Positions 14,917 through 22,548 of a stretch of 64,000 nucleotides of DNA are shown piece after piece. Each line of letters opens with the position of its first letter. Position 1 is the first letter of the stretch. A program made the translations under genes and the position numbers. Under the pieces are notes generated by a model. It saw nothing but the letters and a program-made list of their open reading frames with translations, made no database searches and was not told the DNA's origin. The stretch comes from Tsuneonella sp963740025 (GTDB taxonomy: Bacteria > Pseudomonadota > Alphaproteobacteria > Sphingomonadales > Sphingomonadaceae): assembly GCA_963740025.1 (NCBI GenBank), contig CAVUCI010000011.1, positions 434,001 through 498,000 on the forward strand, written 5' to 3'.

Positions 14917-16753
14917 TGCGGCGCTCGTCGGCAATCCAAATGCCGGCAAAAGCGCGCTGTTCAACGCGCTGACCGGCGCCCGACAGAAGATTGCCAACTA
15001 TCCCGGCGTCACGGTCGAGCGCAAGGCGGGGCGGTTGGTTCTGCCTGGCGGCGAGCCGGTCGAGCTGATCGACTTGCCTGGTGCATATTCGTTCGAACCT
15101 TCGAGTCCCGACGAGGAAGTGACGCGCAAGGTCGTCCACGGCGAGTTCGCCGGCCAGGCCACGCCAGAAGTGCTGGTCGTCGTGCTCGACGCGGTGAACC
15201 TCGAACAACATCTCGTCTTCGCGCAGGAGGTTATTGCGCTCGGGCGGCCGACCGTTGTCGCGCTCAACATGGTCGACATGGCCGAGCGCGACGGGCTGGT
15301 GCTAGACCCGCAAGCCTTGCAACAAGCGCTCGGCGTCCCGGTCGTGTCCACCGTAGCCGTTCGGCGCCGCGGCATTGCCGAGCTGGCCGCCGCGATCGAG
15401 AGCGCCGAGGCGCGTGCGGACCGCGACCATGACGATCACCCGCAGCCGCATCTGACTTTGCCCGAACGCCGCCTCGCCGCTGCCAATATCGCGAAGGGCG
15501 CGATCCTTTCGGAAACTGCGCAGCACCGGCTGCATGCCGGGCTCGACAAGGTCCTGCTGCATCCCTGGCTCGGCCTTCCGATCCTGCTTGCCGTGTTGTT
15601 CGTCGTTTTCCAGGCGGTGTTTGCGTGGGCGACACCGTTTGCCGACGGCCTCGAAGCGCTGGTCGCCTGGATATCGGATCAGGTCATGGCGATCATGCCT
15701 TCGGGTATCGTGCGCGACCTCATCACCGAGGGTGTCCTTGCCGGGGTCGGCTCGGTGGTCGTGTTCCTGCCGCAGATCGTAATCCTGTTCGCCTTTATTC
15801 TTGCGCTGGAGGCGTCGGGTTACATGGCGCGAGCGGCGTACCTGATGGACCGCATGATGCAGAGCGTGGGCCTGTCGGGCCGCAGCTTCATTCCGCTGCT
15901 TTCAAGCGTTGCCTGCGCCATTCCCGGCATCATGGCGACGCGCAGCATTTCGGACCCGCGCGACCGTTTGACGACCATTCTGATCGCCCCCTTGATGACC
16001 TGCAGCGCTCGACTGCCCGTCTATGCGGTAATCATCGCCGCGTTCATCCCGAAGACGGTGGTCGGGCCCGGAATAGGCTTGCAGGGCCTTGTCCTGTTCG
16101 GACTCTACGTGGCCGGCATCGTCGGCGCGATGGCGGCGGCGCTGGTCTTGCGCCGGACGGTGACGAAGGGGGCGGCGAGCGGCTTCATCATGGAATTGCC
16201 CCGTTATCAGCTGCCGCGCCTCAAGGACCTCGCCATCGGCCTGTGGCAACGCGCATGGGTATTCCTGCGTCGTGCGGGCACGATCATTTTCACGGTCACG
16301 ATTGTCCTCTGGCTGCTCCTGAGTTTCCCGAAAGCGGCGCCGGGCGAAAGCCAGGTCGACGCTTCCTTCGCGGGTCAGCTCAGCAAGGGATTGGCGGTCG
16401 TGGTCGAGCCGATCGGCTTCAATCGGGAAATCGCCCTCGCGCTGATCCCGGCGATGGCCGCGCGAGAGGTTGCCGTTGCGAGTCTGGCGACGACTTATGC
16501 CGTCGATGCTCCCGACGAGGAGGCAGCTGCCGCCGGTCTTGCGAGCCAGCTTTCCGCACGATGGAGCCTGCCCACTGCGCTGGCCTTTCTCGCCTGGTTC
16601 GTGTTCGCTCCGCAATGCCTGTCGACCATCGCCGTCACACGGCGGGAGACGAACGGGTGGAAATGGCCGGCGTTCATGCTCGCCTACCTGTTTACCCTGG
16701 CCTACATCTTTGCGGGCCTTACGTACTGGATCGCTGTCGCGATCGGGCTCTGA
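14900..16753 (+). CDS. feoB: ferrous iron transporter FeoB
   Basis: Inner-membrane Fe(II) uptake protein with a cytoplasmic G-protein domain. G motifs are visible: G1 GNPNAGKSALF, G2 region around YPGVTVERK, G3 DLPGAYSF and G4 NMVD. About eight transmembrane segments follow from residue 215, with the Gate motifs containing conserved cysteines (SSVACAIPGIMATR, MTCSARLPVY). 617 residues, shorter than the E. coli protein. The GTG start is the third member of a tandem GTGA repeat. No feoC is seen after it, since ssb follows. Confidence 0.96.
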   Translation: MTGLRTAALVGNPNAGKSALFNALTGARQKIANYPGVTVERKAGRLVLPGGEPVELIDLPGAYSFEPSSPDEEVTRKVVHGEFAGQATPEVLVVVLDAVNLEQHLVFAQEVIALGRPTVVALNMVDMAERDGLVLDPQALQQALGVPVVSTVAVRRRGIAELAAAIESAEARADRDHDDHPQPHLTLPERRLAAANIAKGAILSETAQHRLHAGLDKVLLHPWLGLPILLAVLFVVFQAVFAWATPFADGLEALVAWISDQVMAIMPSGIVRDLITEGVLAGVGSVVVFLPQIVILFAFILALEASGYMARAAYLMDRMMQSVGLSGRSFIPLLSSVACAIPGIMATRSISDPRDRLTTILIAPLMTCSARLPVYAVIIAAFIPKTVVGPGIGLQGLVLFGLYVAGIVGAMAAALVLRRTVTKGAASGFIMELPRYQLPRLKDLAIGLWQRAWVFLRRAGTIIFTVTIVLWLLLSFPKAAPGESQVDASFAGQLSKGLAVVVEPIGFNREIALALIPAMAAREVAVASLATTYAVDAPDEEAAAAGLASQLSARWSLPTALAFLAWFVFAPQCLSTIAVTRRETNGWKWPAFMLAYLFTLAYIFAGLTYWIAVAIGL

Positions 16754-16877
16754 GCCGCCTCCGGGGCATAATTCGCGACCACCCGGTTGAGGCAGGCACG
16801 GCAGCGGCCTATCTCGTTCGCAGAATCACTCATCCGGGCGCACGGCGCTCCGGAACCAGCGAAGGGATGCAGGAACT

Positions 16878-17387
16878 ATGGCGGGCAGCCTCAACAAGGT
16901 CATGCTGATCGGCAACCTCGGGGCGGACCCCGAAGTGCGCAGCTTCCAGAACGGGGGCAAGGTGTGCAACCTGCGCATTGCGACTTCCGAAACCTGGAAG
17001 GACCGCCAGACCGGCGAACGCAAGGAAAAGACCGAGTGGCACACTGTCGCCATCTTTTCCGAAGGCCTCGTCGGTGTTGCCGAGAGCTACCTTCGCAAGG
17101 GCAGCAAGGTCTATGTCGAGGGCAAGCTGCAGACGCGAAAGTGGCAGGACCAGTCGGGTAACGACCGGTATTCGACCGAGGTCGTGTTGCAGGGCCCCGG
17201 CGCGGTCATGACCATGCTCGACGGTGCACCGGGCGGCGGCGGACAGCGCGGCGGCGGTGGCGGCGGCGACTGGAACCGCGGCGGATCTTCGGGCGGCGGT
17301 TCGCAGGGGGGCGGCTTCGGCGGTGGCGGCTCTTCGAGCGGCGGCGGATCGAACTACGACGACCTCGACGACGACATCCCGTTCTGA
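16878..17387 (+). CDS. ssb: single-stranded DNA-binding protein
   Basis: Tetrameric ssDNA-binding protein for replication, repair and recombination. The 169-residue product has the N-terminal OB-fold (MAGSLNKVMLIGNLGADPEV, TEWHTVAIFSEGLVGVAESY, RKGSKVYVEGKLQTRKWQD), a long glycine-rich flexible linker (residues about 115-155) and the acidic tip DLDDDIPF used to recruit partner proteins. No SOS box was recognised upstream by eye. The convergent DUF177 gene begins three bases after its stop. Confidence 0.97.
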   Translation: MAGSLNKVMLIGNLGADPEVRSFQNGGKVCNLRIATSETWKDRQTGERKEKTEWHTVAIFSEGLVGVAESYLRKGSKVYVEGKLQTRKWQDQSGNDRYSTEVVLQGPGAVMTMLDGAPGGGGQRGGGGGGDWNRGGSSGGGSQGGGFGGGGSSSGGGSNYDDLDDDIPF

Positions 17388-17390
17388 GGA

Positions 17391-17912
17391 TCAGTCCTTC
17401 GCAAGTTTCGCGAGCGCTTCGGCAAGCGGCCCGCGCGGAGCGGCGTCGTCGGTAATGCCCGCCTCGCGGCGCGCCGTGTCGGCATTGGGACCTTCGGCAT
17501 AAGGGTCGATCGCGAGCCCGAGGCTCTGGGCGATTGCCTCGCCGACGTCGATGGTTTCACCCTCGTATTCGATTTCGTCGGGACCGTCCGAATCCAGCTC
17601 GACTTCCTCATCTTCGCTGGCGTCGAGCGAGCCGAGCGGCACGAAGCGCAAGTCGAGCACCTCATCGATCCGGACCGGGAAATCCTCGCCCGACACCGAA
17701 CAGGTCTGGAGAAGTTCGGCTGCTAGCTTGCCCCTTGCTGTCAGCACCGCTCCGTCCGGGTCGAAGGCAAGTTCGGCGACGAGCGAACGGACGTCCGGAA
17801 TGTCGAACCGTTGGGCAAGTGCCGCTCGCTCCGCCTCTTCCGCGACGAGCGTAAGCCGCTCGGGCGGGTGAGGCCGCAGCTTGACGATGCGCGAAAACTC
17901 GGGCGCGCTCAT
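17391..17912 (-). CDS. YceD family protein (DUF177)
   Basis: Family needed for normal 23S rRNA accumulation in some bacteria. 173 residues with the acidic central motif (ASEDEEVELDSDGPDEIEYE) followed by the family core IDVGEAIAQSLGLAIDPYA. In many bacteria yceD precedes rpmF and plsX, but here it ends against ssb and rpmF is not in the window. Its ATG overlaps the stop of the CBP3-like gene, a pairing often seen in alphaproteobacteria. Confidence 0.9.
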   Translation of the reverse strand: MSAPEFSRIVKLRPHPPERLTLVAEEAERAALAQRFDIPDVRSLVAELAFDPDGAVLTARGKLAAELLQTCSVSGEDFPVRIDEVLDLRFVPLGSLDASEDEEVELDSDGPDEIEYEGETIDVGEAIAQSLGLAIDPYAEGPNADTARREAGITDDAAPRGPLAEALAKLAKD

Positions 17913-18424
17913 GGTGCGATGTCGCCCGCCAGCAGACGCTCGTCCGAAAGCGTCGACAGTTGCTCGGCAAACGCGCGAAGTCGGCGGACGACTTGCGCGG
18001 GGTCGCCGCCCTCGCGAAAGCTGATGTTGCGCTCCACCGCGTTCTGCAGAGCGGAATCATCTGCTGCCAGTCCGGCGCGATAGGCGGCGAGTCGGCCGCC
18101 CATCGCGCCCACCAGCTTGCCGACATGCTTTCCTACGACCACATCGCCGACGCCGAATTCGCGCAACTGTCCGTCCATGTCGTGGACGAACAGTTCCGTC
18201 AGGAACACCGACTCGTTTGCCATGTGGTCGCTCGCTTCCATCCGCACGAGCACCGCGGCGAGCACCGCGCAGATCATGTCGAACCGCCCGCTGACCGTGT
18301 CGGCGACCCCGCCTGACGCGTACCAGGCGGGGAGGCGCGCTTCGGCAACGACCGCATGCCAAAGTGGTCTCAGCCCCTCGCGCGGGTCGGGCTTGGAATC
18401 GAAAAGGCGTTTCAGCAGGCTCAT
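17909..18424 (-). CDS. CBP3-like ubiquinol-cytochrome c chaperone family protein
   Basis: Homologue of mitochondrial CBP3, an assembly factor for cytochrome b of the bc1 complex. From MSLLKRLFDSKPDP it has 171 residues with the helical core segments WHAVVAEARLPAWYASGGV and FDMICAVLAAVLVRMEASD, then FLTELFVHDMDGQLREFGVG, a characteristic family stretch. An upstream in-frame ATG at 18445 is less likely. The stop overlaps the start of the YceD-family gene. The bc1 genes are not in the window. Confidence 0.9.
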   Translation of the reverse strand: MSLLKRLFDSKPDPREGLRPLWHAVVAEARLPAWYASGGVADTVSGRFDMICAVLAAVLVRMEASDHMANESVFLTELFVHDMDGQLREFGVGDVVVGKHVGKLVGAMGGRLAAYRAGLAADDSALQNAVERNISFREGGDPAQVVRRLRAFAEQLSTLSDERLLAGDIAP

Positions 18425-18556
18425 GTCCGTCCATGTCGCGCGCATTCAGCAGCAATTCAAGCGTCCGCGCACAGCCCCCTCGCAGCGGCTGCGATTGCCA
18501 GCGCGGCTGCGCTTGCCTAAGGCGCACCACGAGTACGAAACGAGAAGGCTTTATCG

Positions 18557-19042
18557 ATGACGGCTTACCGGGGCTTCGGCCGGCTTCTTGGCGCTGGACT
18601 TGCGACTGCGGCGTTGTTCGCGGCGGGTGCCTGCGCTCCGATCCGGGAACAGCGCGGGTTCATCGTCGATCCGACGCTGACCAATTCCATCGCCGCCGGG
18701 GTCGATAACAAGCAATCGGTACAGGCCACGCTCGGCCATCCTAGCTTCACCAGCGAGTTCGGCGATCCGACCTGGTACTACGTTTCCAGCGTCAACGAGC
18801 GCCAGCCGTTCGTCCGCCCGCGCATCGGCACGCATTCTGTACTGGCGATCCACTTCGACCCCGCTGGCAACGTCGCTTCGGTTGAGCGCTCGGGCATCGA
18901 CAAGGTCGTCTATCTCACCCCCGATGGCGACAAGACCCCGACGCTGGGCCGCGAGCGCGGCTTCTTCGAGGACCTGTTCGGCAACATCGGTGCGGTCGGC
19001 GCTCCCGGTGCGCAAGGCGCGCCTGGTCCCGGCGGGCCCTGA
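18557..19042 (+). CDS. bamE: outer membrane assembly lipoprotein BamE (SmpA/OmlA)
   Basis: Lipoprotein component of the BAM complex, which folds beta-barrel proteins into the outer membrane. 161 residues with a signal peptide ending in a cysteine (LFAAGACA), then the SmpA/OmlA core: GVDNKQSVQATLGHPSFTSE, a WYYVSS strand and VLAIHFDPAGNVASVE. The C-terminus has an unusual Gly/Ala/Pro-rich tail (VGAPGAQGAPGPGGP). It lies 45 bases before hslV on the same strand. Confidence 0.92.
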   Translation: MTAYRGFGRLLGAGLATAALFAAGACAPIREQRGFIVDPTLTNSIAAGVDNKQSVQATLGHPSFTSEFGDPTWYYVSSVNERQPFVRPRIGTHSVLAIHFDPAGNVASVERSGIDKVVYLTPDGDKTPTLGRERGFFEDLFGNIGAVGAPGAQGAPGPGGP

Positions 19043-19087
19043 TTCACGACGCTTGAAGCCCGCTGCCAGCGCCCCATATCGCGCGGC

Positions 19088-19648
19088 ATGGACGAGAGAC
19101 ATTCCCCGCACGGCCTGACGCCGTGGCACGGCACTACCATCATCGGCGTCAAACGCGGCGACAAGACCGTCGTCGCGGGCGACGGTCAGGTCTCGATGGG
19201 CAACACCGTCATGAAACCGAACGCGCGCAAGGTTCGCCGCATCGGCAAGGACGGAGCGGTCGTCGCCGGGTTTGCCGGGGCGACTGCGGATGCGTTTACG
19301 CTGTTCGAGCGGCTCGAGAAGAAGCTCGAACAGCACTCCGGCCAGCTAATGAGGGCCGCGGTCGAACTGGCCAAGGACTGGCGCACCGACAAGTATCTGC
19401 GCAACCTCGAGGCTCTGATGATCGTCGCCGACAAGGACACGTTGCTGATCCTCACCGGCAACGGAGACGTGCTCGAGCCCGAAGGCGGGATCGCTGCGAT
19501 CGGTTCGGGCGGCAACTACGCGCTCGCTGCCGCGCGCGCCCTTTCCGACTACGAAACAGATCCCGAAAAGATCGCTCGCCGCGCAATGGCAGTCGCGGCC
19601 GAGGTCTGCGTGTTCACCAACGACCAGGTCACCCTGGAAACCGTCTGA
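19088..19648 (+). CDS. hslV: ATP-dependent protease subunit HslV
   Basis: Threonine peptidase of the HslUV complex. The catalytic threonine is not residue 2 as in E. coli: it is preceded by about 15 residues (MDERHSPHGLTPWHG) before TTIIGVKRGD, so a short propeptide must be removed. Alphaproteobacterial HslV commonly has such an extension. Further conserved blocks are VVAGDGQVSMGNTVMK, GFAGATADAFTLFERLE and TGNGDVLEP. 186 residues. hslU follows after 5 bases. Confidence 0.97.
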   Translation: MDERHSPHGLTPWHGTTIIGVKRGDKTVVAGDGQVSMGNTVMKPNARKVRRIGKDGAVVAGFAGATADAFTLFERLEKKLEQHSGQLMRAAVELAKDWRTDKYLRNLEALMIVADKDTLLILTGNGDVLEPEGGIAAIGSGGNYALAAARALSDYETDPEKIARRAMAVAAEVCVFTNDQVTLETV

Positions 19649-19653
19649 GACCC

Positions 19654-20952
19654 ATGGAAAAACTGACCCCCAAAGCCATCGTCGCGGCACTCGACGAGCA
19701 CATCGTCGGCCAGAAGGAAGCCAAGCGCGCGGTCGCCGTGGCGCTGCGCAACCGATGGCGTCGCCAGCAGCTCGGCCCCGAACTGCGCGACGAGGTGACT
19801 CCCAAGAACATCCTGATGATCGGCCCCACCGGCTGCGGCAAGACCGAGATCAGCCGGCGCCTCGCCAGGCTTGCCGAAGCGCCGTTCGTGAAGGTCGAGG
19901 CGACCAAGTTCACCGAAGTCGGCTACGTCGGTCGCGACGTCGAGCAGATCGCCCGCGACCTTGTCGAGGAAGCGATCCGGCTTGAAAAGGACCGCCGCCG
20001 CGACGCGGTGCGCGAAGCCGCGAGCAAGGCTGCGATGGACCGGTTGCTCAAGGCGCTCGTCGGCGAGAACGCGAGCGAAGCCACTCGCGAGAGCTTCCGC
20101 CAGCGCATTACCGACAATTCGATGAACGACACCGAGGTCGAGATCGAGGTCGAGGAAGCTCCGGCGATGCCGTTCGACCTCGGTGGGATGGGCGGCAATG
20201 TCGGGATGATCAACCTGTCGGACATGTTCGGCAAGGCGATGGGCAAGCAGAACCTCAAGCGGCGCAAGCTGAAAGTCCCGGACGCATGGGACAAGCTGGT
20301 CGACGAGGAAGCCGAGAAGCGGATGGACCAGGACGATGTGGCCCGGGTCGCTCTCGAAAATGCAGAGACGAACGGCATCGTCTTCCTCGACGAGATCGAC
20401 AAGATCGCGGTTTCCGACGTCCGGGGCGGCTCCGTCAGCCGGGAAGGCGTCCAGCGCGACTTGCTGCCGTTGATCGAGGGTACGACCGTATCCACGAAGT
20501 ACGGCCCGATGAAGACCGACCACGTGTTGTTCATCGGTAGCGGCGCGTTCCACCTCTCCAAGCCGAGCGACATGCTGCCCGAGCTTCAGGGCCGGTTGCC
20601 TATCCGGGTCGAATTGCGCGCGCTGACCGAGGAGGACTTCGTCCGCATCCTCTCGGAAACCCGCGCCAACCTCGTCGCGCAGTACAAGGCGCTGCTCGGT
20701 ACCGAGAAGGTGACCGTCGACATCACCGACGAGGCGATCGCCGAGGTCGCGAAGATCGCCGCCCAGGTCAACGAGAGCGTCGAGAACATCGGCGCACGGC
20801 GGCTACAGACGGTGATGGAAAAGCTGCTCGAGGAACTGAGCTTCGAGGCCGAGGATCATCAGGGCGAAGCGGTCACGATCGATGCCGCCTACGTTCGTGA
20901 ACGGCTCTCCGATCTCGCGCAGGACAGCGACCTGTCGAAGTATATCCTCTAG
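19654..20952 (+). CDS. hslU: ATP-dependent protease ATPase subunit HslU
   Basis: AAA+ unfoldase that feeds substrates to HslV. 432 residues from MEKLTPKAIVAALDEHIVGQ, with Walker A GPTGCGKTE, the pore-loop region VGYVGRDVEQI, Walker B GIVFLDEIDKIA, the sensor stretch LPELQGRLPIRVEL and C-terminal DLSKYIL, which inserts into HslV. The I domain (residues about 110-245) contains a short acidic tract. The reading frame extends upstream across hslV, but the family start fixes 19654. Its stop shares four bases (CTAG) with the convergent transporter. Confidence 0.97.
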   Translation: MEKLTPKAIVAALDEHIVGQKEAKRAVAVALRNRWRRQQLGPELRDEVTPKNILMIGPTGCGKTEISRRLARLAEAPFVKVEATKFTEVGYVGRDVEQIARDLVEEAIRLEKDRRRDAVREAASKAAMDRLLKALVGENASEATRESFRQRITDNSMNDTEVEIEVEEAPAMPFDLGGMGGNVGMINLSDMFGKAMGKQNLKRRKLKVPDAWDKLVDEEAEKRMDQDDVARVALENAETNGIVFLDEIDKIAVSDVRGGSVSREGVQRDLLPLIEGTTVSTKYGPMKTDHVLFIGSGAFHLSKPSDMLPELQGRLPIRVELRALTEEDFVRILSETRANLVAQYKALLGTEKVTVDITDEAIAEVAKIAAQVNESVENIGARRLQTVMEKLLEELSFEAEDHQGEAVTIDAAYVRERLSDLAQDSDLSKYIL

Positions 20953-22364
20953 GCTGGCGCTTCGATCGCGAGATTGGACTGCCCGGTTTCGTCGGCATCT
21001 CGCGAGAGGGTGCGGCGAAACCAGCCTTGCGTGGCCAGCAGCATCGCAGCGCCCGCGAAACACAGGCATGCGTTCATTAGCCAGAAGTCATGCGGCGAGA
21101 CGGTTTCGTAAAGCGCACCCATGCGACCGCTGACGAGACTTCCGGCCGAGATCGCCAAAGAATTGAAGCCGAGCAGGGTTCCGCGCCAGGTGTCGGGCGC
21201 GCGGGTTGCGAAAAGCGCCACCATCGTCGGGTGGAACCAGACGAAGCCCAGATTCGATACGACGTGAAAGGCTACCGGCAGCATGATCGGGCCGCGCCCC
21301 TGTCCCTCGGCCGTCACCGGCCCCGTGGAAAGCAGGACCGTTGCGACGCCGAATGCCGTGAGGCCGACGATCATTCTTGAAAAGCTGCCCACGGGACGGT
21401 CGCGTTTGGCCATGCTCGCCCAGAGCCAGAGCGACAGCGGGATGATTATCGCCGGTGCGAGGCCGTCGAGCGATTGCATCCACGGTACCGGGATGGTGAA
21501 CCCGCCGACGGTCATGTCGATATTGTCCCGCACCCAGACGTTGTAGACGTTCCATACCTGCGTCTGTGCTGTCCAGAACAGGATGCAGACGGGTAGAAGC
21601 AAGAACAGGCTGGTGACCCGCTTGCGCTGACTTCGCGTGAGGTTCGTACGCGATACAATCTGCGCTTCGCGATCTTCATCGGGAGGCAGGTGGCGCAATC
21701 CGGCGAGATAGGTGACGAGGCCGATCACCATTCCGACCCCTGCGACCCCGAAGCCGGCGTGCCAACCATATATCGCCGCCACCCCTCCGGTCACGATCGG
21801 CGCGATGAAAACCCCGATCAGGATCGCCATCGAATAGTACTGGAAGGCGTCCGTCTCGCGCGGGTCACCATCGGCATAAAGCGACTTGATCTGCGGAGCG
21901 AGGTTGCCGCGCAGCATCCCGGCGCCGACGGTGAGGAAAGCCAGAGCGACAAGCAACGTGGCGTCGAAGGCCATCAGGAAGTGTCCCAGGGTCATGGCTC
22001 CCGCGCCGAGGCTCACGCCGAGCTTCCGGCTCATGAACCGGTCGCCTATCCATCCTCCGACAAGAGGCAGTCCCGTAGCGAGCGTCATGTAGAAGCCGAA
22101 AGTCTGGGTCGCGAGCGCGAGATCGCTGAGCGGCCCGGTCAGCGATTCGAGAAAGCCGCGATAGGCTGCGAACCCCGTGATCGAACGAACGCGCGCCGGG
22201 TCCAGCAGCAGGTCGCCGGTCAGGTAGAGCACGAGCATGGCCTGCATCCCGTTGAACGAGATTCGGTCCCACAGTTCGGTCCCGGCCAGGACCCACAGGC
22301 CTTTCGGTTGCCCGAACAGGTCGCGACCCCGGAAAGCTTCGACATTTGAAAGTCGGCTCGCCAT
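20949..22364 (-). CDS. POT-family (MFS) peptide transporter
   Basis: Proton-coupled oligopeptide transporter of the PTR2/POT type, about 12-14 transmembrane helices, 471 residues. Recognisable parts are the first-helix region GTELWDRISFNGMQAMLVLYL, the loop GGWIGDRFMSRKLGVSLGA, and the TVGAGMLRGNLAPQI region, which resembles the POT signature of helix 4-5. The ATG at 22364 follows a G-rich Shine-Dalgarno. A further ATG at 22409 is less likely. Substrate preference cannot be read from sequence. It ends tail-to-tail with hslU. Confidence 0.87.
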   Translation of the reverse strand: MASRLSNVEAFRGRDLFGQPKGLWVLAGTELWDRISFNGMQAMLVLYLTGDLLLDPARVRSITGFAAYRGFLESLTGPLSDLALATQTFGFYMTLATGLPLVGGWIGDRFMSRKLGVSLGAGAMTLGHFLMAFDATLLVALAFLTVGAGMLRGNLAPQIKSLYADGDPRETDAFQYYSMAILIGVFIAPIVTGGVAAIYGWHAGFGVAGVGMVIGLVTYLAGLRHLPPDEDREAQIVSRTNLTRSQRKRVTSLFLLLPVCILFWTAQTQVWNVYNVWVRDNIDMTVGGFTIPVPWMQSLDGLAPAIIIPLSLWLWASMAKRDRPVGSFSRMIVGLTAFGVATVLLSTGPVTAEGQGRGPIMLPVAFHVVSNLGFVWFHPTMVALFATRAPDTWRGTLLGFNSLAISAGSLVSGRMGALYETVSPHDFWLMNACLCFAGAAMLLATQGWFRRTLSRDADETGQSNLAIEAPA

Positions 22365-22548
22365 GGCGTGCGTTTCCCCCCACCGCGCGCCCGGAACGAC
22401 AAGGTGCATGACCCGGGGCCACCCGACAAGCCCATCCTCTCACGTCGTTCACCGAGCGAGATCGTCGATTGGTCGGTGGAAACGGTTGAGCTTGCGTCGT
22501 TCTCACGTCTAACCTCGCGTCTTTGAGGGGTTGAGGGAGGTCGCCACC

